64,000 nt of DNA from Planococcus shenhongbingii. Lineage in GTDB: Bacteria > Bacillota > Bacilli > Bacillales_A > Planococcaceae. Positions 17,356 through 26,870 of this stretch are shown here, in pieces. The first letter of the stretch is position 1; each line of letters starts with the position of its first letter. Below the pieces are notes generated by a model. The model had not been told where the DNA came from. It worked only from the letters and a program-made list of their open reading frames with translations, and made no database searches. The stretch is taken from the NCBI RefSeq assembly GCF_030413635.1, contig NZ_CP129235.1, positions 1,488,001 to 1,552,000 of the forward strand, given 5' to 3'. A program made the translations under genes and the position numbers.

Positions 17356-19152
17356 ATGGCAAATGAATTAATTCAACATAAATTAGCGATACTTCCAGAC
17401 CAGCCTGGCTGTTATTTGATGAAAGACCGTCAAAACACGATCATCTATGTCGGCAAAGCGAAAGTGCTGAAAAACCGCGTGCGATCATATTTTACGGGAA
17501 GCCATGACGCCAAAACACAGCGGCTGGTAGGTGAAATAGAGGATTTTGAATATATCGTAACAAGTTCGGAAAAAGAAGCGCTGATTCTGGAGCTGAACTT
17601 GATCAAAAAGCATGATCCAAAATACAATATCATGCTGAAAGATGATAAGACCTATCCATATTTGAAAATTACAGGCGAGCGCCATCCAAAGCTTATCATC
17701 ACACGGCAAGTGAAGCGGGATAAAGGCAAGTATTTCGGTCCTTATCCCAATGCTTACGCGGCAAGTGAAACGAAGAAATTGCTCGATCGTCTGTATCCGC
17801 TCCGGAAATGCCATACCATGCCTGACCGTGCCTGCCTGTATTACCATATGGGGCAGTGTTTGGCACCGTGCATCAAACCGGTCGAACAGGAAACGTATCA
17901 AAATATGATCGAAGGCATCACGAAATTCCTGAACGGCGGTTTCCGTGAAGTGAAAGAGCAGCTGGTTGAAAAGATGTCGGAAGCCGCTGAGAATTTGGAA
18001 TTTGAGCGGGCCAAGGAATACCGGGATCAGATTATCCATATTGAAACGGTCATGGAAAAGCAGAAAATGGCCATGAACGATTTTACCAACCGCGACATTT
18101 TTGCCTATGCCATCGACAAGGGCTGGATGTGCGTGCAGGTGTTTTTCGTGCGCCAAGGCAAGCTCATTGAGCGCGATGTCTCACTGTTTCCGTTATACCG
18201 CGACCCCCAGGAAGAATTTATGACGTATCTCGGCCAGTTTTACGAGCAGTCACACCATATGAAGCCAAACGAAATCCTGGTTCCGGAAGGCATAGATGCG
18301 GATTTGGTCAGGGAATGGCTCGACCTCCGCGTGCTGGTGCCTCAGCGCGGCAAGAAAAAGGATTTGCTGGATCTGGCGAAGAAAAATGCGGAGATTGCCA
18401 TAAAAGAAAAATTTCAGCTGCTTGAGCGCCAGGAAGAACGGACGGTTGGCGCCTGCATTGAATTGGGAGAAGCGATGAATATTGAAACGCCGCTCCGCAT
18501 CGAAGCGTTTGACAACTCGCATATCCAGGGAGCTGACGCAGTTTCTGCAATGATCACATTTATCGACGGCAAACCGTCGAAAAAAGATTATCGCAAGTAT
18601 AAAACCCGCAATGCCTCGAAACCGGATGATTACGCTGCTATGCGGGAAGTAATCCGGCGCCGCTATTCACGTGTTTTGAAAGATGGGCTTCCACTCCCGG
18701 ACTTGATCGTCATTGATGGAGGAAAAGGGCAGATGGAGTCGGCGCGCGAGATTTTGGAAGACGAACTTGGCTTATCGATTCCGATTGCCGGCCTGGCTAA
18801 AGACGCAAAGCACCAGACTTCTCAGCTTCTATACGGGGATCCAATCGAAGTTGTGCCGTTAAAACGCACAAGTGAAGCGTTTTATCTGCTGCAGCGCATC
18901 CAGGATGAAGTGCACCGATTTGTCATCACATTCCATCGTCAGCTGCGCGGGAAAAATTCCATCCAGTCCGCGCTCGATGACTTGGAAGGCGTAGGGCCAA
19001 AACGCAAGAAGCAATTGTTAAAGCATTTCGGTTCTGTCAAAAAGATAAAAGAAGCGACGATAGAAGAATTGCGCCAGGCGGGCATGCCCGAGAATCTGGC
19101 CAAATCCATTCAGCAGCATTTTGCTCAGCAGGCATTGCCAAGTGAGCAATAA
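17356..19152 (+). CDS. uvrC: Excinuclease ABC subunit C
   Basis: UvrC makes both incisions in nucleotide excision repair. The 598-residue protein has the N-terminal GIY-YIG nuclease ([19 protein letters not shown]), a zinc-cluster-like Cys set around [22 protein letters not shown], the UVR motif ([11 protein letters not shown] near residue 217), the RNase H-like C-terminal nuclease (VIDGGKGQ), and helix-hairpin-helix motifs near the end. It is placed after trxA as in B. subtilis. Confidence 0.96.
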   Translation: MANELIQHKLAILPDQPGCYLMKDRQNTIIYVGKAKVLKNRVRSYFTGSHDAKTQRLVGEIEDFEYIVTSSEKEALILELNLIKKHDPKYNIMLKDDKTYPYLKITGERHPKLIITRQVKRDKGKYFGPYPNAYAASETKKLLDRLYPLRKCHTMPDRACLYYHMGQCLAPCIKPVEQETYQNMIEGITKFLNGGFREVKEQLVEKMSEAAENLEFERAKEYRDQIIHIETVMEKQKMAMNDFTNRDIFAYAIDKGWMCVQVFFVRQGKLIERDVSLFPLYRDPQEEFMTYLGQFYEQSHHMKPNEILVPEGIDADLVREWLDLRVLVPQRGKKKDLLDLAKKNAEIAIKEKFQLLERQEERTVGACIELGEAMNIETPLRIEAFDNSHIQGADAVSAMITFIDGKPSKKDYRKYKTRNASKPDDYAAMREVIRRRYSRVLKDGLPLPDLIVIDGGKGQMESAREILEDELGLSIPIAGLAKDAKHQTSQLLYGDPIEVVPLKRTSEAFYLLQRIQDEVHRFVITFHRQLRGKNSIQSALDDLEGVGPKRKKQLLKHFGSVKKIKEATIEELRQAGMPENLAKSIQQHFAQQALPSEQ

Positions 19153-19190
19153 CGTGCTATCGTAAAAACATAATTGAATCACTTGGAAAA

Positions 19191-19363
19191 GTGATGATAG
19201 AGGCGCGAACGTCAATAGTAGCCATTCGGAGATTTGCAGAATCTGTGAAGAGTGGGGAAAGGGGCGGTCGCCGAAGTGTAGAGGGTTTTTGCAAACCCAT
19301 ATGCTGGTCCGGCATTTAAGAAGTGCCGGGCTGTCAGAGTAAATCTCTGGAGGGCTATCTCAC
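19191..19363 (+). ncRNA. Lysine riboswitch (L box)
   Basis: The leader of lysC shows the conserved L-box blocks in order: AGAGGCGCGAAC, GGGGAAAGGGGCGGTCGCC (extended GAAG after it), GCTGGTCCGGCA, and CTGTCAGAGTAAATCTCTGG. A closing P1 helix is formed by GTGATGATAG (19191-19200) and CTATCTCAC (19355-19363). It precedes a terminator, so lysine binding is expected to stop transcription of aspartokinase. Confidence 0.93.
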
Positions 19364-19396
19364 ATGGACGTTTTTCGTATTCGTACATGATAAAAG

Positions 19397-19434
19397 AGGT
19401 AGCTTGCCGTAGAACCGGTGAGCTGCCTTTTTTT
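19397..19434 (+). terminator. Terminator of the lysine riboswitch expression platform
   Basis: AGGTAGCT pairs with AGCTGCCT, with further inner pairing around GCCG/CGGT, followed by seven T residues. It lies between the aptamer and lysC. Confidence 0.88.
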
Positions 19435-19497
19435 ATTGCCTGGCACCCAGTGCCCGACATGTTGAGAGCCACATCTTAAAATGTGGGAGTGGATGAA

Positions 19498-20709
19498 ATG
19501 AAGACGATCGTAATGAAGTTTGGCGGGACGTCCGTTGCAACACCCGAAAAAATCATCGAAGTGGCCAAGCGGGCAATCCTTGAAAAAGAAAAAGGCTATC
19601 GTGTAGTAATCGTCGTATCGGCGATGGGCAAAACGACAGATACACTGCTCAAACTGGCAGGGGAAATTTCTGTCGAACCGCCGAAACGGGAAATGGATAT
19701 GCTGTTGGCGACGGGAGAGCAAGTAACAATTTCTCTGCTTGCCATGGCTTTTAAATCATTAGGGCATGAAGCTTTATCGTTCACCGGATGGCAAGCGGGC
19801 ATTGAAACGGAATCCGTTCCACGCAACGCCCGCATCGAAACCGTCCGTACAGAGCGTTTGGAACGGGTTCTGGAAAATGGCTATTTCTGCGTGGTTGCCG
19901 GGTTCCAGGGCGTTGATAAGATTGGCAATATCACGACACTTGGCCGCGGCGGCTCGGATACGACTGCAGTGGCATTGGCAGCTGCGTTAGGGGCCGATAA
20001 ATGTGAGATCTACACCGATGTCGATGGTGTTTATACATCGGATCCGCGTCATGTCACAGGAGCCCGCAAACTCGAGCAGATTTCATATGATGAAATGCTG
20101 GAACTTGCCAATCTCGGTGCAGGCGTCCTGCATCCTCGTGCTGTCGAATTTGCGAAAAACAATAAAGTCCCGTTGTCGGTCAGAGCAAGTTATTCGGATG
20201 AACCGGGCACAATCATACAAGAGGTGATCACTGTGGAGAAAAACTTAATAGTCAGAGGCGTAGCGTTTGAACCTGGAATTGCCCGGGTGACCGTCTCGTA
20301 TGAAAAACCATTCAACGGTTCATTGGCGAATATATTTACGAAACTGGCGGAAAACCATATCGATGTTGACATCATTGTCCAAAGCATCACGGATGAATTC
20401 CCGCCGTCTGTCTCATTTTCCATTAAACAAGACAGCCTGGAAGAAACAAAGCGGGTATTGAATGAATTCCAGTCAGACATTAAATTTTCAAGTGCTAATT
20501 TTGAAGTCGGTTTATCGAAAGTGTCAATTGTCGGATCCGGCATGGTCTCCAATCCCGGGGTAGCTGCACAAATGTTCGATATTCTTCGCTTGCAGGAAAT
20601 TCCAGTGAAGATGGTCAGCACTTCAGAGATTAAAATTTCTGTCGTAGTGCCGGAAGTGGATATGAAAAAATCAGCGATCGCTTTGCATGACGCATTCGGT
20701 TTATCCTGA
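19498..20709 (+). CDS. lysC: Aspartokinase, lysine-responsive (LysC type)
   Basis: It phosphorylates aspartate, the first step toward lysine, threonine, methionine and diaminopimelate. The 403-residue product has the kinase start KFGGTSV, the substrate motif LATGEQVT and GRGGSDTTAVALAAAL, and two C-terminal ACT domains (from about residue 245). The ATG at 19498 with GGGAG upstream starts the conserved MKTIVMKFGG. Control by the lysine riboswitch upstream is well supported. A second, in-frame product is likely from an internal start. Confidence 0.96.
   Translation: MKTIVMKFGGTSVATPEKIIEVAKRAILEKEKGYRVVIVVSAMGKTTDTLLKLAGEISVEPPKREMDMLLATGEQVTISLLAMAFKSLGHEALSFTGWQAGIETESVPRNARIETVRTERLERVLENGYFCVVAGFQGVDKIGNITTLGRGGSDTTAVALAAALGADKCEIYTDVDGVYTSDPRHVTGARKLEQISYDEMLELANLGAGVLHPRAVEFAKNNKVPLSVRASYSDEPGTIIQEVITVEKNLIVRGVAFEPGIARVTVSYEKPFNGSLANIFTKLAENHIDVDIIVQSITDEFPPSVSFSIKQDSLEETKRVLNEFQSDIKFSSANFEVGLSKVSIVGSGMVSNPGVAAQMFDILRLQEIPVKMVSTSEIKISVVVPEVDMKKSAIALHDAFGLS
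20233..20709 (+). other. lysC: Probable internal start giving the aspartokinase beta subunit
   Basis: Within lysC, AAGAGGTGATC stands 7-8 bp before an in-frame GTG at 20233. The product would be about 158 residues beginning MEKNLIVRG and would comprise only the ACT regulatory domains. B. subtilis LysC makes a beta subunit from an internal start at the matching place (its MEQNLIVRG). The start in this genome is inferred from that and the ribosome site. Confidence 0.75.
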
Positions 20710-20872
20710 TAAAAAGAAGTGAGCACTTCACTAGGCGATGGAAAAAACATGCAGATTTAAGGCTGATAAACAGGAAGCTGCTTTCTTTTAAGTAGATATG
20801 TCAGGAAAATGACAATTCGGCAAATGTTTATAAAGGTAAAATGAAATTATTATTCAAATATAAGAACAATAA

Positions 20873-20904
20873 AACCCACTGCGCTTTTGCGGAGTGGGTT
20901 TTAA
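20873..20904. terminator. Bidirectional terminator between lysC and the yslB remnant
   Basis: AACCCACT pairs with AGTGGGTT. T residues follow on the plus strand, and on the minus strand the stem is followed by TTTTATT. Confidence 0.75.
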
Positions 20905-20907
20905 AAT

Positions 20908-21292
20908 TCATGCTTTTTCATGGAGGTCGGTTTTTAAGGTAATGCGGACTTGATTTCTTTTATACTGAGTTTCGACATAGGCTTCGGTTAAATAACCGTC
21001 GATTGCTTGTTTTTGCTGAGCCCGGAATCCAGCTTCTAATTTAAAGCAGCGCTGCTCGACTCAGAAGTAGATAATGGTGCACCATCAAGCATTTCCATGC
21101 TTTTTTTGAGCATCAGTCAGCCGTAATTAGCTTGTCGAAAAAAGTGTTGCGCTTCTTCAAAGGAATGGACGGAAATTTTCCGGGTCAGTAAAGAATATCT
21201 TCTTCATGTTTGCCTAAAGTTTCTGGAAATATATGGTCTCGAATAATTTCATAGCCAAAGTCCCGGGGGATTTCAGGTTGGTTCAAAGTCAT
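20908..21292 (-). pseudogene. yslB: Degenerate DUF2507 / YslB-like gene
   Basis: Read on the minus strand, an ATG at 21290-21292 opens MTLNQPEIPRDFGYEIIRD and HIFPETLGKHEED. The frame then breaks, but similarity to YslB continues in other frames: LTRKISVHSFEEAQHFF, then KSMEMLDGAPLS, then KLEAGFRAQQKQ, then a tail ending TLKTDLHEKA with a stop at 20908-20910. Several frameshifts and stops are needed, so the gene is dead unless the assembly is wrong here. In B. subtilis yslB lies between uvrC and lysC on the same strand; here it is after lysC and inverted. Confidence 0.75.
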
Positions 21293-21356
21293 CCTAATTC
21301 TACTTTCAATATAATAAATTGCTATTAAAATTCATACGGAAATGCATCGCGTTACC

Positions 21357-21385
21357 TTGACGCTCCCATTTTCGGAGAGTACAAT
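21357..21385 (+). promoter_or_regulatory. SigA-type promoter for sdhCAB
   Basis: TTGACG, 17 bp, TACAAT, about 110 bp before sdhC. Confidence 0.75.
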
Positions 21386-21498
21386 AAATATGTCATATTA
21401 TTGTATCATGATGCAAGTGGCAGTCAATGGAAGCTTTCGTGCAAAAGTTCGAATGTCTTTTTTTTTGCTGCGCAACAATGTTTGAGGGAGGTAAAATT

Positions 21499-22110
21499 TT
21501 GGAAAATCGAGAATTTTTAATGCGCAGGTTACATTCCTTGCTCGGTATCATTCCGATCGGTTTGTTCTTGACGCAGCACTTAATCGTCAACCATTTTGCA
21601 ACACAGGGTGAATCGGCATTTAATAATGCATCTCACTTCATGGCGAATCTTCCATTCGTTATCTTCTTGGAGATTTTCGTTATTTATTTACCGTTGCTGT
21701 TTCATGCATTCTACGGTTTATACATAGCGTTTACTTCAAAGCATAATGTGGGCAAATATAGTTATTTGCGCAACACATTATTCACGGCACAACGCTATAC
21801 TGGGGTTTTCCTAGTGATTTTCATCGCATGGCATGTGTTCGAAACCCGTTTCCAAGTAGCAATTGGCAATGCAGCAGATGCAGACTTCAATATGATGGCT
21901 AATATCCTGGACAACCCATTAATGTTAGCGTTTTATATTGTCGGAGTTTTAGCTGCGACTTTCCACTTGGCAAACGGCCTATGGTCTTTCCTTGTTACTT
22001 GGGGAATTACTCAATCGGAAAAAGCTCAAAGAGGTGCAACTTACTTCACACTTGTCGTGTTTGTTGTACTTTCAATCATTGGTATCAGAGCTTTGTTAGC
22101 GTTCGTCTAA
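21499..22110 (+). CDS. sdhC: Succinate dehydrogenase cytochrome b558 subunit
   Basis: SdhC anchors the dehydrogenase in the membrane and binds two haems. The 203-residue protein has five transmembrane segments and conserved axial His candidates (in RRLHSLLG, TQHLIVNHF, FHAFYG, WHVFETR and FHLANG). It matches the B. subtilis protein end to end. The TTG at 21499 after GGGAGG gives the conserved length; the frame is open upstream to 21427 but without a ribosome site. Confidence 0.96.
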   Translation: MENREFLMRRLHSLLGIIPIGLFLTQHLIVNHFATQGESAFNNASHFMANLPFVIFLEIFVIYLPLLFHAFYGLYIAFTSKHNVGKYSYLRNTLFTAQRYTGVFLVIFIAWHVFETRFQVAIGNAADADFNMMANILDNPLMLAFYIVGVLAATFHLANGLWSFLVTWGITQSEKAQRGATYFTLVVFVVLSIIGIRALLAFV

Positions 22111-22155
22111 GAACGTCTGGATTATTGGTGAACTAAAAGAGGAGTGAATACCGAA

Positions 22156-23904
22156 ATGGCGAAAGGCAAACTTACTATTGTCGGGGGCGGCCTAGCTGGA
22201 TTGATGGCAGCTGTTAAAGCAGCCGAAGCAGGCTCACCCGTTGATTTATTTTCTATCGTCCCAGTAAAAAGATCCCACTCGGTTTGTGCTCAAGGCGGGA
22301 TAAATGGGGCTGTAAATACAAAAGGTGAAGGAGATTCACCAGATATTCACTTTGATGACACCGTTTATGGTGGAGACTTCCTGGCAAACCAACGCCCGGT
22401 CAAAGCAATGGCGGACGCAGCACCAGCAATCATCCGCTTATTTGACCGCATGGGTGTTATGTTTAACCGGACTCCGGAAGGATTGCTTGATTTCCGTCGC
22501 TTTGGCGGAACTATGCACCACAGAACGGCATTTGCCGGTGCCACAACTGGCCAGCAATTGCTTTACTCTCTAGATGAGCAAGTTCGACGCCACGAAGTGA
22601 GCGGTCTTGTAACGAAGTACGAAGGCTGGGAATTCCTTGGCCTGGTTCTGGATGACCAAGGCGTCAGCCGAGGCATCACTGCCCAGAACATGACGACTAT
22701 GGAAATCAGAGCGTTCCGTGCAGACGCAGTTATTATGGCCACTGGCGGACCGGGGATCATCTTCGGCAAATCGACGAACTCCGTTATCAACACAGGATCT
22801 GCAGCTTCGATCGTTTATCAGCAAGGTGCATATTATGCGAACGGCGAATTTATTCAAATCCACCCGACAGCGATTCCGGGAGACGATAAACTTCGTCTAA
22901 TGTCTGAATCTGCACGTGGGGAAGGCGGACGTATCTGGACTTATAAAGACGGCAAGCCTTGGTACTTCCTGGAAGAAAAATACCCGGCATATGGTAACTT
23001 GGTGCCTCGGGATATCGCGACTCGCGAAATCTTCGATGTCTGTGTTAACCAGAAACTTGGAATCAACGGCGAAAACATGGTCTATTTGGATCTTTCGCAC
23101 AAAGATCCGAAAGAACTGGACATAAAATTGGGCGGCATCATTGAGATCTATGAGAAATTCACAGGTGATGACCCACGCAAAGTACCGATGAAAATCTTCC
23201 CGGCTGTCCACTATTCAATGGGCGGATTATGGGTTGACGACCATCAATTCACAAGCATCCCAGGCGTGCTTGCTGCCGGTGAATGTGATTATTCACAGCA
23301 CGGCGCGAACCGCTTAGGCGCGAACTCACTGCTGTCTGCCGTTTATGGCGGTATGGTTGCGGGTCCAAATGCGATTGAATATATTCAAGGGCTGGAAGTT
23401 CTTGCAGAAGACCTTCCTTCAGATATCTTTGACCGGGCGGTTGCTGAAGAGCAGCGCAAATGGGAAGAGATCCTGGCCTTGGATGGTACAGAAAACGCCT
23501 ATATTCTACACAAAGAGCTTGGCGAATGGATGACTGACAACGTAACAGTGGTTCGCTACAACGATAGATTGAAAGCAACGGATGAAAAAATCCAGGAGCT
23601 GCTTGAACGTTTCAACCACATCAACATTACGGATACACAGCTTTGGAGCAACCAAGGCGCAATGTTCACACGTCAGTTGAAAAATATGCTACATTTAGCA
23701 CGAGTAATCACCATTGGGGCGTTGCTTCGCAACGAAAGCCGTGGAGCGCATTACAAACCTGATTTCCCAGAGCGCAACGATGAGGAATTCTTGAAAACAA
23801 CAATGGCGAAATTCAACGGATACGATGAGCCGATCTTCCATTATGAAGAGGTTGATACATCCTTGATCGTGCCGCGTAAACGCGATTACTCAGCGAAACA
23901 TTAA
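22156..23904 (+). CDS. sdhA: Succinate dehydrogenase flavoprotein subunit
   Basis: SdhA oxidises succinate to fumarate and carries covalent FAD. The 582-residue product has the dinucleotide motif VGGGLAGLMAA, the flavinylation-region SHSVCAQGGINGA and HFDDTVYGGDF, and the active site HPTAIPGD and SARGEGG. The ATG at 22156 lies 11 bp after GAGGAG; a GTG at 22144 overlaps that site. It is the middle gene of sdhCAB. Confidence 0.97.
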   Translation: MAKGKLTIVGGGLAGLMAAVKAAEAGSPVDLFSIVPVKRSHSVCAQGGINGAVNTKGEGDSPDIHFDDTVYGGDFLANQRPVKAMADAAPAIIRLFDRMGVMFNRTPEGLLDFRRFGGTMHHRTAFAGATTGQQLLYSLDEQVRRHEVSGLVTKYEGWEFLGLVLDDQGVSRGITAQNMTTMEIRAFRADAVIMATGGPGIIFGKSTNSVINTGSAASIVYQQGAYYANGEFIQIHPTAIPGDDKLRLMSESARGEGGRIWTYKDGKPWYFLEEKYPAYGNLVPRDIATREIFDVCVNQKLGINGENMVYLDLSHKDPKELDIKLGGIIEIYEKFTGDDPRKVPMKIFPAVHYSMGGLWVDDHQFTSIPGVLAAGECDYSQHGANRLGANSLLSAVYGGMVAGPNAIEYIQGLEVLAEDLPSDIFDRAVAEEQRKWEEILALDGTENAYILHKELGEWMTDNVTVVRYNDRLKATDEKIQELLERFNHINITDTQLWSNQGAMFTRQLKNMLHLARVITIGALLRNESRGAHYKPDFPERNDEEFLKTTMAKFNGYDEPIFHYEEVDTSLIVPRKRDYSAKH

Positions 23905-23922
23905 GAAGGGAGCTAATTTACC

Positions 23923-24693
23923 ATGGGTGAAGCAGCAAAAACGGTTATATTTGAAATCGAACGCAGAAACTCTACGAACGAAGAGTCGTATTGGGAAAAG
24001 TTCGAATTGCCATATCGCATGAACATGAATGTCATTTCGGCATTGATGGAGATCCGTCGTAACCCGGTGAACATGGAAGGGAAAAAAACCTCTCCAGTAA
24101 CATGGGACATGAACTGCCTCGAAGAAGTTTGCGGCGCTTGTTCAATGGTTATCAACGGCAAAGCGCGCCAGTCTTGTACGGCGCTCGTTGATCAACTGGA
24201 ACAGCCAATCCGCCTTCAGCCGATGAAAACATTCCCTGTAGTCCGCGACTTGATCGTTGACCGCAGCCGCATGTTCGATTCACTGAAAAAAGTCAAAGCG
24301 TGGATTCCGATTGACGGAACCCACGATCTTGGTGAAGGACCACGTATGCCTGAACGCAAACGCCAGTGGGCTTACGAATTGTCTAAATGCATGACTTGCG
24401 GTGTATGCTTAGAAGCATGCCCGAACGTTAACGACAAATCCGATTTCATCGGACCAGCTCCACTTTCTCAAGTACGTCTTATGAATGCGCACCCAACAGG
24501 CGCCATGAACAAAGACGTCCGCTTAAACTCCATTATGGGTGAAGGCGGATTGGCGAGCTGCGGTAACTCTCAAAACTGTGTAGAATCTTGTCCAAAAGGA
24601 ATTCCTTTGACAACATCAATCGCAGCTTTGAACCGCGACACGACAGTCCAAATGTTCCGCAACTTCTTCGGAAGCGACAGAATGGTAGACTAG
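23923..24693 (+). CDS. sdhB: Succinate dehydrogenase iron-sulfur subunit
   Basis: SdhB passes electrons from FAD to the quinone site. The 256-residue product has the N-terminal 2Fe-2S cysteines (NCLEEVCGACSM ... CTAL) and the C-terminal cluster cysteines (CMTCGVCLEACPN ... CGNSQNC...CP). An AAGGGAG site precedes the ATG. It ends the sdhCAB operon. Confidence 0.97.
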   Translation: MGEAAKTVIFEIERRNSTNEESYWEKFELPYRMNMNVISALMEIRRNPVNMEGKKTSPVTWDMNCLEEVCGACSMVINGKARQSCTALVDQLEQPIRLQPMKTFPVVRDLIVDRSRMFDSLKKVKAWIPIDGTHDLGEGPRMPERKRQWAYELSKCMTCGVCLEACPNVNDKSDFIGPAPLSQVRLMNAHPTGAMNKDVRLNSIMGEGGLASCGNSQNCVESCPKGIPLTTSIAALNRDTTVQMFRNFFGSDRMVD

Positions 24694-24697
24694 TCTT

Positions 24698-24845
24698 GAA
24701 AAGCGGAAGCGTCCGTAAAGCCCCGACAAGCGCTGAAGGGCTTGTAGTGAATGGCGTCCTTTGCCATTCGCAGCAAGGCCGAAGCGACTCGAGGGGCTGG
24801 GCGCTGCAGCTAGACAAGAAAAGCGGAAGCGCCCGCTAAAGGCAC
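24698..24845 (+). repeat. Dispersed intergenic repeat after sdhB
   Basis: A unit of about 119 bp (24698-24816) begins GAAAAGCGGAAGCG and ends GCAGCTAGACAA, the same borders as the units before etfA. The beginning of another unit (GAAAAGCGGAAGCGCC) follows at once and is cut off. The interior differs but keeps self-complementary arms. Confidence 0.8.
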
Positions 24846-24864
24846 TTCAACTTGATCACTATTT

Positions 24865-24890
24865 AAAACCCTGCTTCGGCAGGGTTTTTA
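24865..24890 (+). terminator. Terminator after sdhCAB
   Basis: CCCTGC pairs with GCAGGG around a TTCG tetraloop, with A residues before and T residues after the stem. Confidence 0.9.
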
Positions 24891-24974
24891 TTTGGTTTTA
24901 GCGTAAATGCTGAAAGCTAGAATTAAAATTCTTTGCTATACTGATAAAATAAATGTCTATCTGGAGGTTTGATT

Positions 24975-25442
24975 ATGAAAGCCAACTACATCAAGGGTTT
25001 TGAAGAATGGAAAAAAGAGTTTAATTTTTCGGTGCCTGTTCAAGTCCGTTTTTCAGAAACCGACATGTTCGGCCATGTCAATAACACGGTACCAATCATT
25101 TATTTTGAGTTTGCACGGATTGAATACATGAAAGAAATCGGTTTGATGCAAAGATGGCTGGAAGGCGGCAGTGAATTATTTCCGGTGGTTGCTGACATTC
25201 AAGTTGATTATACGCAGCAGGTGTATTTTGATGAAAAGTTGGATGTCCATGTGAAAGTGGATTCGATCGGTAATTCTTCTATCGACGTCCATTACTGGAT
25301 TACCAATGAAAAAGGCGAAACTTGCTTTACGGGCAGAGGGGCGATGGTTCAGATTTCGAAAAAAACCGGGAAAGGCCACCACTGGACCGAGCAGGAAAAA
25401 CAATTGTTCACAAAAAACCATTTAATTTCTGCAAAAAATTAA
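24975..25442 (+). CDS. Acyl-CoA thioesterase, hotdog fold
   Basis: The 155-residue protein belongs to the 4-hydroxybenzoyl-CoA thioesterase-like hotdog family (YsmA position in B. subtilis). The motif ETDMFGHVNNTVPIIYFEFARIEYM contains the catalytic-type Asp and the family HVNN block. The natural substrate is unknown. The ATG at 24975 follows GGAGG. In B. subtilis gerE comes next; here it is absent. Confidence 0.88.
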   Translation: MKANYIKGFEEWKKEFNFSVPVQVRFSETDMFGHVNNTVPIIYFEFARIEYMKEIGLMQRWLEGGSELFPVVADIQVDYTQQVYFDEKLDVHVKVDSIGNSSIDVHYWITNEKGETCFTGRGAMVQISKKTGKGHHWTEQEKQLFTKNHLISAKN

Positions 25443-25517
25443 GTGAGTTCTTGCCATATTAATAAAAAACCGTCACTATAGATAGAGTAGATTTGTAGCC
25501 AAGGAGTGGTGATTTCA

Positions 25518-25970
25518 ATGAATGATAACAGCAAACACAATCTCCATGATTCGGAACGCATCGCGTTTATGGAAAAGGAACTTCGGTATATTTCCGGCAT
25601 CATTAAGCAAAAGGGCCGGGAAATCTTAAATGCTTATACAATTACACCACCTCAGTTTATCGCCTTGCAATGGCTTTTTGAACATGGGGATATGACAATT
25701 GGTGACCTTTCCAATAAAATGTACTTAGCTTTTAGCACCACCACAGACCTGGTTGACCGAATGGAAAAAAACGAATTGGTTGTACGAATCCGTGAAGAAC
25801 AGGACCGAAGAGTGGTCCGCATCAAGTTATTAAAAGAAGGCGAACGCATTATTGAAGAAGTGATCGAGAAACGACAGGACTATCTGAAAAGTGTTCTCGC
25901 CGATTTCAACGAAGAAGAAGTTCAGCAATTATCCTTGTTGCTTGAGAAACTTCACAACAACATGAAATAG
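25518..25970 (+). CDS. MarR family transcriptional regulator
   Basis: The 150-residue protein has the winged helix-turn-helix of MarR regulators (MTIGDLSNKMYLAFSTTTDLVDRMEKNELVVR, with the EEQDRRVVRIKL wing). It corresponds to B. subtilis YsmB, next to racE. The ligand and targets are unknown. The ATG at 25518 is preferred over a GTG at 25506, which overlaps the AAGGAG site. Confidence 0.9.
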   Translation: MNDNSKHNLHDSERIAFMEKELRYISGIIKQKGREILNAYTITPPQFIALQWLFEHGDMTIGDLSNKMYLAFSTTTDLVDRMEKNELVVRIREEQDRRVVRIKLLKEGERIIEEVIEKRQDYLKSVLADFNEEEVQQLSLLLEKLHNNMK

Positions 25971-25986
25971 AATTGAGGCGATGAAT

Positions 25987-26790
25987 GTGAATGCGCCAAT
26001 TGGAGTAATCGATTCAGGGGTAGGCGGACTGACAGTTGCAAAAGAGATCATGAAGCTACTGCCGAATGAACAAATTTTTTACATAGGAGACAACGCCAGA
26101 TGCCCGTATGGCCCCAGGTCTCTTCAAGAAGTCAAAAAGTACACGTGGCAGATGGCACAAGCCTTGATGAAGAAAAAAATAAAAATGCTGGTGATCGCCT
26201 GTAACACCGCGACTGCTGCAGCGTTGAATTCTCTTCAAAAAAAACTGCCCATTCCGGTGATCGGCGTTATCTTTCCCGGGGCCCGCGCAGCTGTAAAAAC
26301 GTCTTCATCCAAGGATATCGCTGTTCTTGGAACGCTCGGCACCGTGCAAAGCGGAGCCTACGAAAAAGCGATCAAATCGCTGGTGTCTTCCGCCCATGTC
26401 GTCCAGCTTGCTTGTCCGCGGTTTGTCCCATTAGTGGAAAGTGACGAGTACGAAGGGGGATTTGCACGGAGAATGGTTCAAGAAACGCTTTCTCAGCTTG
26501 AAGGAGAGACTTTTGATACAGCTATTCTTGGCTGTACCCATTATCCTTTGCTGCAGGGGTTTATTGAAGAAGTGCTGGGTGATGGAGTTCAGGTGCTTTC
26601 TTCTGCTAAAGAAACAGCGAAAGACGTGGAGCGGCATTTGCGGTTCAAGAAGCAGTTCGCTGGCCGTACAAAGCTGCCAGTGCATCATTTTTATACATCG
26701 GGATCTATTCCAATTTTCAAAACGATTATCGAGAAATGGCTGGACATCGAAGAACCTGTTATCCATTCCATTCGATTTCCGAAAACCTGA
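25987..26790 (+). CDS. racE: Glutamate racemase
   Basis: It makes D-glutamate for peptidoglycan. The protein of about 267 residues has the two catalytic cysteines in VIACNTATAAAL and LGCTHYPLL and the N-terminal IGVIDSGVGGLTV. The GTG at 25987 is preferred because GAGG lies 8 bp upstream; the ATG at 25981 is only 2 bp from it. A terminator follows the stop. Confidence 0.94.
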   Translation: MNAPIGVIDSGVGGLTVAKEIMKLLPNEQIFYIGDNARCPYGPRSLQEVKKYTWQMAQALMKKKIKMLVIACNTATAAALNSLQKKLPIPVIGVIFPGARAAVKTSSSKDIAVLGTLGTVQSGAYEKAIKSLVSSAHVVQLACPRFVPLVESDEYEGGFARRMVQETLSQLEGETFDTAILGCTHYPLLQGFIEEVLGDGVQVLSSAKETAKDVERHLRFKKQFAGRTKLPVHHFYTSGSIPIFKTIIEKWLDIEEPVIHSIRFPKT

Positions 26791-26813
26791 TGGCTGACGC
26801 TGTCAGGTTTTTG
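26784..26813 (+). terminator. Terminator after racE
   Basis: AACCTGA pairs with TCAGGTT and T residues follow; the stem starts inside the last codons of racE. Confidence 0.75.
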
Positions 26814-26870
26814 GCTGTGGAAGCGCAAATATGATACGCTAGACGAGCAGATACAAGGAGGAAATATACA

